From positions 174,347-238,346 of the forward strand of contig JARWMV010000021.1 in the NCBI GenBank assembly GCA_030998015.1: a stretch of DNA of 64,000 nucleotides, given 5' to 3'. Origin of the DNA: Ceratorhiza oryzae-sativae (lineage: Eukaryota > Basidiomycota > Agaricomycetes > Cantharellales > Ceratobasidiaceae). Below the pieces are notes generated by a model. It saw only the letters and a program-made list of their open reading frames with translations. It was not told the origin of the DNA and did no database searches. Shown here piece after piece: positions 20,124 to 30,585 of this stretch. Within the stretch, counting starts at the first letter, position 1. Every line of letters starts with the position of its first letter. A program made the position numbers and the translations under genes.

Positions 20124-23100
20124 GCTCAAACTGTGCCAGGGGGGCAGTCTTGGGTGCTATGTTACAAAATGCGCATAATGAAAATAAAATTATGGAAATG
20201 GAATGTATGTCGTTAGGAAACCAATCACAATTACAGTTTTTCTTCCAGGCATTCCCTCTGCGCATAACCCCCAAACACAAGTTGGCATATAACATGAAAA
20301 AATTCAATGGATGGGCCATGATTGATTCAGGGGCCACATCAGTATTTATCCATGAAGACCTTGTTAAACAATATTGTATCCCCACTGTCTCCCTAAAAAC
20401 GCCAAAAAAACTATGAGTCATCAATGGAAGGGAGATCAATTCAGGGTCTGTGACCCACTATTGCACCTTTGAGTTGTGCATTCAGGAGCACCGAGAAATC
20501 CTCAGTGCCTATGTTGTGAACATTGGCAAAAATGATTTAGTCCTGGGCATGTCATGGCTCAAATTCCATAACCCCAACATTGATTGGGATGGGAAAGACA
20601 TGAAGTTCAACTTGCCAATATGCCTGAAGCACTGCATCACAAAACCCTTGCATGTGCGTGCAAATGAACCTAAGGAGCTTCAGCTGGACTCCTTAGACTC
20701 CCTCCCAAGAAAATATAAAGAATTCCAGAAAATATTCACTGAAGAAGACGACACCCAACCATTACCACCCCATAGAAAGTGGGATATGGAAATAGATTTA
20801 AAACCAGATGCCAAGCCAAGGCATGGTCCCATATATAGTGTGGGTGTCAAGGAAGATGCAGAATTGCGCAAAACCTTGGACCGCCAACTGAAAGCAGGGC
20901 ATATCAGACCTTCAAGGTCACCAATGGCATCCCCAGTCACATTTGTCAAAAAGAAGAATGGGAAGTTGCACATGTGCATCAACTACCGGCAACTAAATGA
21001 AATGACAGTCTCTAATGTGTACCCACTCCCATGCATCAATGATATTGTGGAGACCCTGCATGGGGCAAAGATATTCACCAAGTTTGATCTAAAGTGGGGC
21101 TTCAACCTCATATGAATTCGGGAAGGGGACAAATGGAAAGCAGCTTTTAAGACCAAATATGGGCTGTACAAGCCCTTAGTCATGCAATTTGGTCAAAAGA
21201 ACGCACCGGGAACCTTCATGGCCATGATCTGGGAAGAGTTCCAAGACATTGAGGGCATTTATGTTGTGATCTATATGGATGACATATTAGTATTCTCCAA
21301 AAACCAAGAAGAACATGATGAACATGTCAAGGAAGTCTTACATTGCCTCCAAAAAGCTGGCCTATATTGCGCCCTGGAGAAATGTGTTTTTGATGTCACC
21401 AAAGTCGATTACCTGGGAATAGTAGTGACCCCCCAGGGAATTAAAGTAGACCCAGCCAAGGTTGAAAAAGCTGTTGAATGGCCAACCCCTACCAACCCAA
21501 CCAAAGTCCTGGAAGGGTTGGGGTTTGCAAATTGGTTGAGACACTTTATAAAAGACTTTTCAAAAATTACAAGATGTCTTTATGAACTTGTCAAGAAGGA
21601 TGTAAAATGGGAATGGACAGAAGAAAGGGATCAGGCATGGAACCTGCTGAAACAGAAATTAAAAGAAGCCCCCCTTCTAATTCAGCCAGAACCCAACAAA
21701 CCATTCATTTTGGAAACGGACGCCTCAGGCTACACCACAGGCGCTGTATTATTGCAATTTGGAGAGGATGGAATGCTCCACCCGATTTCCTATTACTCCA
21801 AGGCAATGGTCCCAGCAGAAAGGAATTATGATATCTACAACAAAGAAATGCTGGCAATTATAAAGGCCCTGAAACACTGGTATCATTTGCTAGAAGGGGC
21901 CAAACACCCAGTAAACATTGTTTGTGACCACAAGAATTTGGAGTATTGGAAGATGAATCGGCCACTGAACAGCCAAGTCACACGGTGGCACAAGTTCTTA
22001 TCCAGGTTCAAATTCAAGATTCTATATATCGAAGGGGCAAAGAATGGCTGGGCAGACATACTCTCTAGGCTGTCAAGACACATCCCTAAAGAGGGGGGTG
22101 AGAGCCAAGCTCTGCTTGCGCAAAACCAATTTTTGGAGCTGAAATCACTATGCCTGCAAGCAATCACGCCAGACAATGACCTGGAACAACTCATTAGGGA
22201 TGCTATCCCAGGGGACGAACACCTATCAAAAGTCCTAAAAGCCCTAGATGACAATGAGAAGGTCAAAGATTGGGAATGGGACAAAGGACTCTTACAACAC
22301 AAGGGCAGAATCTATGTCCCAAATAACAAAGAACTTTGCAAACTGGTCATCAAAAGCCATCACGACAGCCCAGCAGCAGGACACCCAGGACAGTTCAGAA
22401 CATATGAATTGTTAAATCGCAAATACATGTGGCTATCAATGAAAAAATCAGTCAACAAATATGTCACACACTGCAAGTCATGCATCAGGAACAAGCACAG
22501 CAACCAAGTTCCCCCAGGGCTCCTAAACCCAATACCTGCACCAGAAAAACCTTGGGAGGAAATTACTTATGATCTGATCACCGGGCTACCCCTGTCAGAG
22601 GGGTTTGACACCATATTTACAGTTGTTGACTGCCTGACAAAAATGGTCCACTTTATTCCATGTCAATTGGAAGCCAGTGCTATGGATTGCGCCAACTTGT
22701 TCCTAACATATGTATGGAAACTTCATGGGCTACCATGGAAAACAATCTCAGACCGCGGCCCCAACTTTGCATCCAAATTTTTAAGGCACTTATACAAACA
22801 ACTGGATATAAAACCTTCCTACTCCACAGCATACCACCCTCAGACAGACGGCCAGTCTGAACAGGCCAACCAAGTAGTGGAAGGGTACATCAGACACTAT
22901 GTATCAGACAGACAAGACGACTGGGTCTTGCTCCTACCATTGGCTGAATTCGCCTACAATAATGGTGTCAACGCCTCAACTGGCAAATCACCATTCTTTG
23001 CAAACTACAGTTTCCACCCAAGGCTAGCAGTTGGGGACAGGGAGGAACCAGAACTCCCCTTAGCAGACAACCATGCAGAATGGCTCCAAAAGGGCCATGA

Positions 23101-23650
23101 CAAACTTAAGGCAGCTCTGGAAATAGCAAACCAGAGGACCAAGGAATACTATGACCAGAAGCATCAGACTCCTGAAGCTATTAAGGTTGGAGACAAAGTC
23201 TGGCTTGATACCAAAAACATACAGACACAGCAGGCCTCCAGGAAACTGGCCCACAAGAGAGTTGGACCATTCAAGGTGGTAGCACAACATGGCACTCATG
23301 CCTTCAAACTGGACCTACCGATAACCATGAAAATACACCCAGTGTTTCATGTCTCACTCCTGACCAAATATAAAGACAACCCCTATGGCTGTCAGGTTCC
23401 CCCACCACCACCAGTGGTAACTCCTGAAGGGGAAGAAGAATTCAAAGTGGAACAGATCATAAAGTCACAATACAACAAAAGATCTAACGTCTTTGAATAC
23501 TATGTCAAGTGGCTCGGCTATGATGAGCAACAATGGTTAACCTATGATGACCTGGCGATTGCACCAGAACTCATTGCCGACTATGTCAAGTTGCACCCAA
23601 AGGCACCCCAGGACCCCTGTGCCTTGAAGGGGGGAAGTGTCACAAACTGA
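20120..23650 (+). pseudogene. Ty3-B pol: protease, RT, RNase H, integrase, chromodomain
   Basis: One frame runs through, with TGA at 20414-20416 (after TPKKL) and 21113-21115 (after GFNLI). Order: protease (MIDSGATSVFI), RT (FVKKKNGKLHMCINY, FTKFDLKWGFN, VIYMDDILVFS), RNase H (ETDASGYTTGAVLL, CDHKNLEYWK), integrase zinc domain (HHDSPAAGHPGQ, HCKSCIRNK), DDE core (VVDCLTKMVHFIPC, SDRGPNFASKF, HPQTDGQSEQANQ), and a C-terminal chromodomain (YYVKWLGYDEQQW). Apart from the two stops no frameshift is visible, so this copy decayed by substitution only. Confidence 0.9.
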
Positions 23651-24013
23651 CATGCATATATCCACTCTATAATATTTTCTCAATTTACTACATTTTATGA
23701 GATCATCTTCAAAACATACTTGCCTTTTATGGTATATCTGTGTCACATGACTCATGGAATGTTCTGGACTGGTAACCGAGATGTATTTCAACTCCAATGT
23801 GAAATTCCACAGTTCCACAGTCGCTTCTACTGCTTCTATCTCTTATCTGTCGTGACTCACTGTACGGACTTGTTTGTTATGATGTGGCTTGTACTATGTA
23901 TATAAACCAGGTCAAGTTCACAGAGGACTCCTCAAGAACTTGACCTCTCGTCGAATACAAGTTCTTTTATTCTCTTACTATTTTCCTCGTTGCCTGACTT
24001 GTCGTCGTCGACA
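23626..24013 (+). repeat. Ty3-B polypurine tract and 3' LTR
   Basis: GAAGGGGGGAAG (about 23626-23637) is the plus-strand primer tract. The 376-bp LTR follows (23638-24013, TGTCACAAACTGACATG...GTCGTCGACA), then ATTTG at 24014-24018. Confidence 0.88.
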
Positions 24014-24018
24014 ATTTG

Positions 24019-27000
24019 GGGATTCGGCCATTGGTGTATAGCAAGATTTGCAATCGGACATATTGAATTGAGCAAGAATATCGTTAATGTAACAATGTTG
24101 GGAGATTTTGAGTGTGCCGGCGCTCTGATCGCAATTGATTTCAATGCCTACAAACATCTTCACTTTGCCTAGGTTGATGATCTTGAGTGATTGAGCGATT
24201 TTAGCCTTAATTTTATTGAGGAAAGTAATAGACAATCCTGCTAAAAGCATATTGTCGACATGGCTTAATATAATTGCTAAATCGTTGCCTTTGTGTAGCC
24301 AGAATACTGAATGATTGGTGTTGCATTGATGGAAACTGATATCTTTGAGGATCTTCTTGAGGCGCATATAGAAAGCTCGGGCTGCCTGTTTAAGCCTGTA
24401 TATGGCCTTGTTGAGCTTCCAGACTGATTGCAAACCTTCAGCAAAGCCTGGTGGCTGCTCCATATAGATCTCCTCATCAAGATTGCTGTGCAAAAATGCT
24501 GTTTTAACATCAATTTGGAGAAGTTCAAGATTGAGGGCTGCAACAATGCTTAAAAGTGTCTGTAAGGAATCGGCAGCTGTGACGGGCGATGATATTTCGA
24601 CAAAATTGACTCCTGGGCATTGGGAAAACCCCTTTGTGACTAACCTAGCCTTGTAGCAAATGATTTTGCCATAGGGGCCATGCTTATAGTCAAATACCCA
24701 TCAGCATTTAACAATATTTTTATTGATCGGACAGTTCACAAGCATCCACACTTCATGCTGCTCGATTGACTTGAGCTCCTCAGTCATTGCTTCAAGCCAC
24801 AAATTAGCATCTGGGCAGCTCATCGCTTCCTCAAACGTTTGAGGTGGCAATTCCATCATTGCAGTAAGTGCCTCCTCCCTCCGATATTCATCTGACTGCA
24901 CTAGAGCGCCCACTTGCACTCTGTATCACTCAGGTGGTCTGCAATCACATGTAGATCGACGCAGTGGTGGCAGATTGGGCTGTAGCACCACAACTTCTTG
25001 GATCTTGGGTTCCGAGTCTGAGCTTTCAGAAGGTATGTCTTGAGGCACTTCAGGTGTATGCATCAACTCTGACGGTTCAGGTGGTTTATCAGCTACTTTG
25101 GATGATTCAATTTTGATTTTGATTGGTGGTATTTCTCCCGATTTGCCTTCTTTGTCATCACTTGGACCCTCGTCATGGTCCTTGATAACTACACGTTGTC
25201 AACTATCAGTGCCTTCGTCGAAGACTACGTCACGTGATGTGAGGATACGGCTGGTTGAGCGCTGAACGAGTACATGCGCCTTTCAATTAGGGGCAAATCC
25301 GAGGTAATTGCATTTGATAGATTGCGCTTGAAGCTTTGTGTGCATCTTATTGGGTACTCAGGCCCAGGCCTTGCACCCAAAGGTACGTAAGCCTGACACA
25401 TTCAGGATTTTTCTGCTGAAAGCTTCGTTCGGTGTTCAGCCATCTAGGTGTTGCTTCGGCATGACATTCCATAGGTGAGCTGCATGCAGAATCACGTAAC
25501 CCCAAAATTTCTCAGGTAAATGTGCATCAAATCGCATTGCGCGCTGACAGTCATTCAGGGTTCGAATAGCTTGCTTGGATACACCATTACTTGCCAACAA
25601 GTCAGCCTTGGTCTTCTGGTGCTGGATACCCTCTGCTCATAGGAATGCCTCAAAGGCATTGGAACCATATTCACTGCCACCATCCGTCTGTAAGTGTTTA
25701 ATCTTCTTGCTGGTAAGATTTTCGACTGACACTTTCAGCTCCTTAAATTGAGCCAAATAATCACTCTTGTTCTGCAATAAATGAACAAAAATTTTGCAGG
25801 ATTTGTTGTCAATTGTAACAGCAAAATATTGGAATCCTCCAATAGCTTGGACAGGTAGTGGGCTGTGCAAGTCACTGTGTATGAGCTTGAGTACCTTGGA
25901 GGTACAAGATTGGGATGGCAGGAACAGCGCACAAGTCTGCTTGCCCTGTAGGCATGGCCCGCACTTCAACTTGGGAGGTGAGCAACTCCCCACAATATCC
26001 ATCCCTTCGACAGTGCCCTTCCTGACCATATTGAGAACATACTGGTAGTTCAGGTGGCCAAAACAGCAATGCCAGGTTGGCAGGTCTGCTTGCGTGACAG
26101 TGGTCGCAGTATATGCGATGAATTCCTGGGCTTGAAGGTTGCCCTTGTTGTTCTGGCTGTCAGCCTTGACAATGGCTGTATGCATGGTTGAATCGGTATG
26201 TGTGACTCTTGCTTGGACCTTGTATAGTTGGCCTGACTGATTCGCCCATCTGATTTCATTGCCTTGGCCATCCTGGCTAATCATGATTGCGCCGATACCC
26301 CTCTGGAACAGGACATTTGTCCTTTTCTTGTTGAGCTGAGTCACTGACATCAGACTCATGTTCAAATCGGGTACATGCAGTGCAGCTTTGATGCATGCAT
26401 TCGTCTCATGGCCTTTGCGATTTTGCAGCGTAATGAGAATTTGGCCAATGCCAATCGCATAGATTCTGGTTCCATTGCCCACTCCAACTGGGACTGGCAG
26501 CACAAGGGATCGGTAAGTTGAGAACCATTCACGCTGGGGTGTCATATGGCAAGATGCGCCAGAATCGAGCAGCCAGTAATGCACTGCAGTCTCCTCGTCG
26601 ACTATGGGTAGCGCATATAGTGTCGGCATGACCAGTATGTCCTCCATTGCTACAAACATCACTGCGATTTGTGCTGACTCAACCTTTGGTTTCGAATTGT
26701 TGGACTTGGGCTTCTCCTTGTCCTTGTCCTTGTCCTTCCCCTTGTCCTTTGGCAGCTGTCGCCTCTGGAACGGTCCCTGGCCCTTGGCACCTCCTCCTTT
26801 CGCCCAACATCTGGCCTTCTGATGACCGGTTCTGCTGCAGTTCAAACACGGCTTTTGGTTCTGCCTTGTGGGCTGATCCTTCGCCTTCGATGCTGTGCCT
26901 TTGCCCCTGGCAATGCTTGTAAACATTGCAGTAAGTCCGAGACCTTTCTTGCAATGTTCCTCCTTGGCTAACGCGGCCTTTATGACCATATCAGAGGTGA

Positions 27001-27670
27001 TCGAGCCAGACTGATTTGACGTCTGGAGAACTGTGCTGACAATGGCATAGGATGGAGGTAGGGTGTTCATTAAGATTTGAGCAAGCATAGAGTTGCTAAC
27101 AGGTTCGCCTAGCATCTTCATTTTTGATGAGATTGTACGGAGGGTGTTAATGCCTGTGGTAATATCCTGATCCTCCTCAATCTTAGTATTAACAAGCTGG
27201 TGGTACAGGAACAATATAGACTGCGCTCCTTTCCCTTCCCACTGCTCGACAACTTGCATCCATGCATCCTGGGACAACATCGCTTCAACAACATTGGCTA
27301 GTGCTTTGTCCTCCATTGCCAATGAGATCTGGGCAAATGCCTCTTGATCTTGTCTCAGCCAATCAGCTAATGACTCTGTGTATTCATCAGCCTTAGCTTT
27401 ATCCTTAGCATCTGTGTCGGTAAGCTCAGCTGGGGGTTTCTCGACTCCAAGAACAATGTCCTCTAGGCCTTGTAGGCGTAGGACCATTTGCTGACAAAAT
27501 TTCCATGCTGTATAGTTTGATCTGTCGCTCTTCAGTGCAGGAATGTTGAAGGTCTTCTTGCTGAGATAACTCAGCATACTGTTCGAAGGCATGGTGGACT
27601 GAGGTAATGGGACTTTAACCAGGTCAACGGGGCTCTCTGGTTTCATACTAGTAGAGGCAGCGGGGCTCAT
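24019..27670 (-). pseudogene. Copia gag-protease-integrase-RT
   Basis: The frame starts at ATG 27670. Gag is followed by a knuckle CLNCSRTGHQKARC, protease (LLDSGASCHMTP), gag-pre-integrase (WHCCFGHLNYQYV), and integrase (HSDLHSPLP, FAVTIDNKSCKI, TDGGSEYGSNAFEAF). RT follows, with FEEAMSCPDANLW, DVKTAFLHSNLDEEIYMEQPPGF in two adjoining parts, and KAIYRLKQAARAFY. TGA codons interrupt the single frame at (plus coordinates) 25637, 25436, 25358, 25283, 25199, 24926 and 24701. The RT active site reads LSHVDNMLLAG instead of YVDD, a further lesion. It continues at 17068. Confidence 0.88.
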
Positions 27671-27675
27671 AACCT
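27662..27675 (-). promoter_or_regulatory. Copia primer-binding site: initiator tRNA-Met anticodon arm
   Basis: Plus strand GGGGCTCATAACCT matches the anticodon-loop region of eukaryotic initiator tRNA-Met (GGGCTCATAACCC in yeast). Drosophila copia and some other Ty1/copia elements prime from an internal cut of this tRNA. Here the site also contains the gag ATG. Confidence 0.6.
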
Positions 27676-28107
27676 CTCACGCAGGGAGGTTTTACACAAG
27701 CTAGATACAAATGTACTTAGCTCAACTACGAAGGTAGAGAACTTTGTATTTACTGTACCTAGATACGAATGTACTACAAGGGACAGTGAGAACGAGAAAT
27801 AAATGAAGAAAAGAAAAAGGGAAAAAAACTGTACCTTAGCTCAACTACGAAGGTAGAGAACTAAGGAAAGAAAATTTTCACTGGTGCATGCATAACATCA
27901 GAAATGGACAAACAGGTACAAACACACCGCATACATGAACGGATATGATTGTAAATTCAACAGATACCTTAGCTCAACTACGAAGGTAGAGAACTAAGGA
28001 AGAAGAAAGGGGGTTCCCGCAAACTCGCGCATGATATCAGAGAGGGGGGATACGAAACAGAAACAAATATGCACGTACATACACGCATATGATTGTAAAT
28101 TCAACAC
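27676..28107 (-). repeat. Copia 5' LTR-like region with internal repeats
   Basis: It contains three copies of the TTAGCTCAACTACGAAGG motif (27717, 27836, 27969) and two TTCAAC-ending modules (27962, 28106). It is longer than the 3' LTR region (432 versus 325 bp) because of an extra diverged module 27963-28107. 28113-28556 holds no supported gene, only a TA-repeat palindrome at about 28445-28470. Confidence 0.55.
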
Positions 28108-28556
28108 AGAGTATCTAGCTTGCTTGGTGAGTCGCTAGCATCGGTTTCCAGGCTCATTCCAAGCCAATCGTAACCTTTGAACTCGGTGGCTGTGCCATGC
28201 ATGTGTTTGTGTCTGGCCCCCAAACGTATGCCATAGCCTCGCATATGCCTTTGAGAAAATTTCTTGGTATACGCTTCTATGAAATTTTGTATTTTAATAT
28301 CCAAACATGCAAGTTAATCTTGATAACCTGCCATATAATCGTCTTCCATATAATTCCTCCAGGGTATATGCGGCCTCCTCGCTAGAAGACGTACTACACA
28401 TACTACATACGCAGTCTACCTGGGGCCTAACCATTTTCCTCACTATTGATATATATATATATATATCAATGGATTAGATTCGCTTAACCCGAATTGCATC
28501 AGCGCGGGACATTGTCTAGCATATACACATTCCCCATCACGCCATTATTCTGAGAA

Positions 28557-29857
28557 CTACGACCCCATATGAATAAAAGGCGCCCATCGCTTAACCGCCT
28601 CCACCCCAACCTTTTCACGTAGCACCCCGACTGCCTTGTGAAGCGCCCTCGCAGTCTGCGTGTGATCCATCCTCCCGTCCTTGGTAAGCTCCGCATACAC
28701 ACCCTCCGCTATCCTTGGCGCATCCACATCCTCGATCGACCACAACGTGGCTATGACACTCCGATATCCTGCTGTAAGCATCCCGGCCGCCAAATGAGTC
28801 GATTCCCCTGGTAGCTTGGCATCCCCAGTGGCGGTCTGGCACGCAGACAAAAAGGCGAGACCCTTGTTCTTGAACGCTCGTTTGGCTATCTCGTCCAGGG
28901 TGAGCTTCCCATCGTGAAGATGGAAAGCGCTTTGGCGAGGGTTCGGGGTGTCCTGACTCCCATGGCATGCGAAGTGCACCCAGTCATTCGCTTTCATAGC
29001 CTCAAGTGTGGACTGGATGGTTGCGGACGCGCCAGTTAGCTCGCAATAGTTGTTTGGTTCGATGTGTTTCTTGATAATATTGAGTTCCGTTACGGTTTGC
29101 GGCAGGGGTGCTTGCCCTGGTGACGCGGCTTGCCCAACTGCCAAAAGCCGACACCGAGACTTGATAGAAGGTACGGCGCGCGAGAGTAACGCGCCGATGG
29201 TTGGCGCGTAAGAGGAAACGACGAGGTCAAAAGCGTTTGGCGATTGGCCATCGTATCGTCCTGCGGCATGAAGAGGCAACAATAATAATGCCCCGGTAGC
29301 GCACCATGTGACGTGAGGGAGCACGTCCGAAGTATCCTTATTCTAGAAGTTATTGGTGAGATGATTAGAAATTTGGATCCGTAGAGGGCCATGCTTACGA
29401 TTCCCAAAATTGCATCTAAAACTGGACCCACCACATCTGACCAGAGCGATTTGAAGGTTTGTAGAGGGTCTTCGGATTTACGCGTGAATCCACGAGCCAA
29501 GTGACTCTGCTCGCCGCTACGATAGAGGCTGTTGCTCTGCGCAAGTAGATCTCCGCATTTCGCTGAGGAAAATCCTGGTAGCGGCACATGAACCATATCC
29601 TCCACCCCTGGCATGATGATAAGAGCGTCGCAACGTACGTCATGAGTGTTGATCAACACAACTGGACCATCTCGAGCGGCCGTTCGAAGGATCTTTGCCT
29701 TTGTTGGTAATAAAAATTCTTCAAACCCAGGAAGCTGGCGAGCTTCCGCGACAAGTTTCTCCCAACGACCCGCGAGCTTATGGTGGCGTTGGGTCAGAGA
29801 CTCAGTGTTTACCATATTCTCGGGGGTTAATTCGACTGTGTAAGAAGAGGAGGACAT
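28557..29857 (-). pseudogene. CHAT-domain half of a TPR-CHAT protein
   Basis: Exon 29857-29399 (SLTQRHHKLAGRWEKLV, LPGFEEFLLP, VVLINTHDVRCDALIIMPG) joins through a 62-bp intron (29337-29398, GTAAGC...AAG) to 29336-28557. The second exon has the CHAT protease signature WVHFACHGSQD (His) and GLAFLSACQTATGD (Cys), then HLAAGMLTAGYRSVIATLWS. CHAT is a caspase-like (clan CD) domain. Fungal TPR-CHAT proteins are thought to act in signalling or defence, but this is family-level inference. The gene's N-terminal TPR half is at 30561-32131, with a foldback structure between. It could be an intact short gene starting at 29857, but its first residues fit better as an internal linker. Confidence 0.75.
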
Positions 29858-30585
29858 CAGGAAAACGAGCCGCGTCTAATTAGCTCTAAACAGCGCGTTG
29901 AGCTGGTCGAGGGCCCCGAGATGAAACCTGCAATCGTTAGCGCTCTTGAGAGCTCATAAGAGCTCGACCGGCACGGGGTAGAATCGGACTCCGATGTCAG
30001 TTAGTTGGCAATTGAGTGATATCGGCTTACCCTGGCAGATAACGCCAACAGTGGTCATAAATGGAACATTTGATAGATACAGTTCATACATGCGTGATAT
30101 CGCAGCCTGGCCTATCGGCAGATTAATCATGGCTGTGCATGCCTCCACGTGCCACACCTACTACAGTTGTTCGCTAGAGTGGGGCTGACTTGATCTGTTG
30201 GCCTGAACATAGCCATTCCACTCATGTGAAGTCACCCACGAAGGTGGTAGCAATGTTTACTTAGTCGCCCATCATGCACACGGGGGTAGTTTTGCTTTGC
30301 GCATCTACTGGCATTAAAACCATTCAAAACGCCCCGCTAGTTCCAGATATTGATGAATAATGCAAATAACTTTATTCACTGCCACAAAATCACTAGCCAA
30401 TAGGAGACTTCGACACGCATATATGGACATCACTCAATTTCCAACTAACTGACATCGGAGTCCGATTCTACCCCGTGCTCTTATGAGCTCTCAAGAGCGC
30501 TAACGATTGCAGGTTTCATCTCGGGGCCCTCGACCAGCTCAACGCGCTGTTTAGAGCTAATTAGACGCGGCTCGTTTTCCTGATG
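29855..30585. repeat. 731-bp foldback structure splitting the TPR-CHAT gene
   Basis: The left arm 29855-30020 (starting CATCAGGAAAACGAGCCGCG) is the reverse complement of the right arm 30429-30585. It is nearly perfect except for a 9-bp insertion TCGACCGGC in the left arm. The spacer is about 408 bp with no recognised gene. The arms end exactly at the TPR and CHAT coding pieces. I found no clear target duplication. Confidence 0.8.

Larger units (their letters stand above)
17074..24013 (+). mobile_element. Ty3/gypsy chromodomain retrotransposon (Ty3-B)
   Basis: This 6.9-kb element has LTRs of 373 and 376 bp, an unusual Cys-rich/coiled-coil region before gag, gag with a zinc knuckle, and pol (protease, RT, RNase H, integrase, chromodomain). 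It sits inside the copia RNase H gene. Frames are nearly intact, but TGA codons at 18828, 20414 and 21113 each replace an expected Arg. LTR-LTR differences are mostly CG versus TG/CA, so it is older than Ty3-A and has decayed at CpG. Confidence 0.93.
16004..28107 (-). mobile_element. Degenerate Ty1/copia retrotransposon, split by Ty3-B
   Basis: Domain order on the minus strand is gag, protease, integrase, RT, RNase H, the copia order. One frame runs from 27670 to 16373 apart from the 6.9-kb Ty3-B insert and seven in-frame TGA codons. The flanking LTR-like regions share long blocks but differ in internal repeat number. A possible AGAGT duplication (15999-16003 and 28108-28112) would set the ends, which remain tentative. 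Without the insert it is about 5.2 kb, normal for copia. Confidence 0.85.

Noticed and set aside
15989..28114. AGTAT as the copia target duplication
   Set aside because: It also matches at both ends but leaves LTR ends that do not correspond; AGAGT fits the shared LTR edges better. Both remain tentative.
28445..28470. TA-rich palindrome as a replication origin or element end
   Set aside because: A simple TA microsatellite explains it; nothing else supports an origin.
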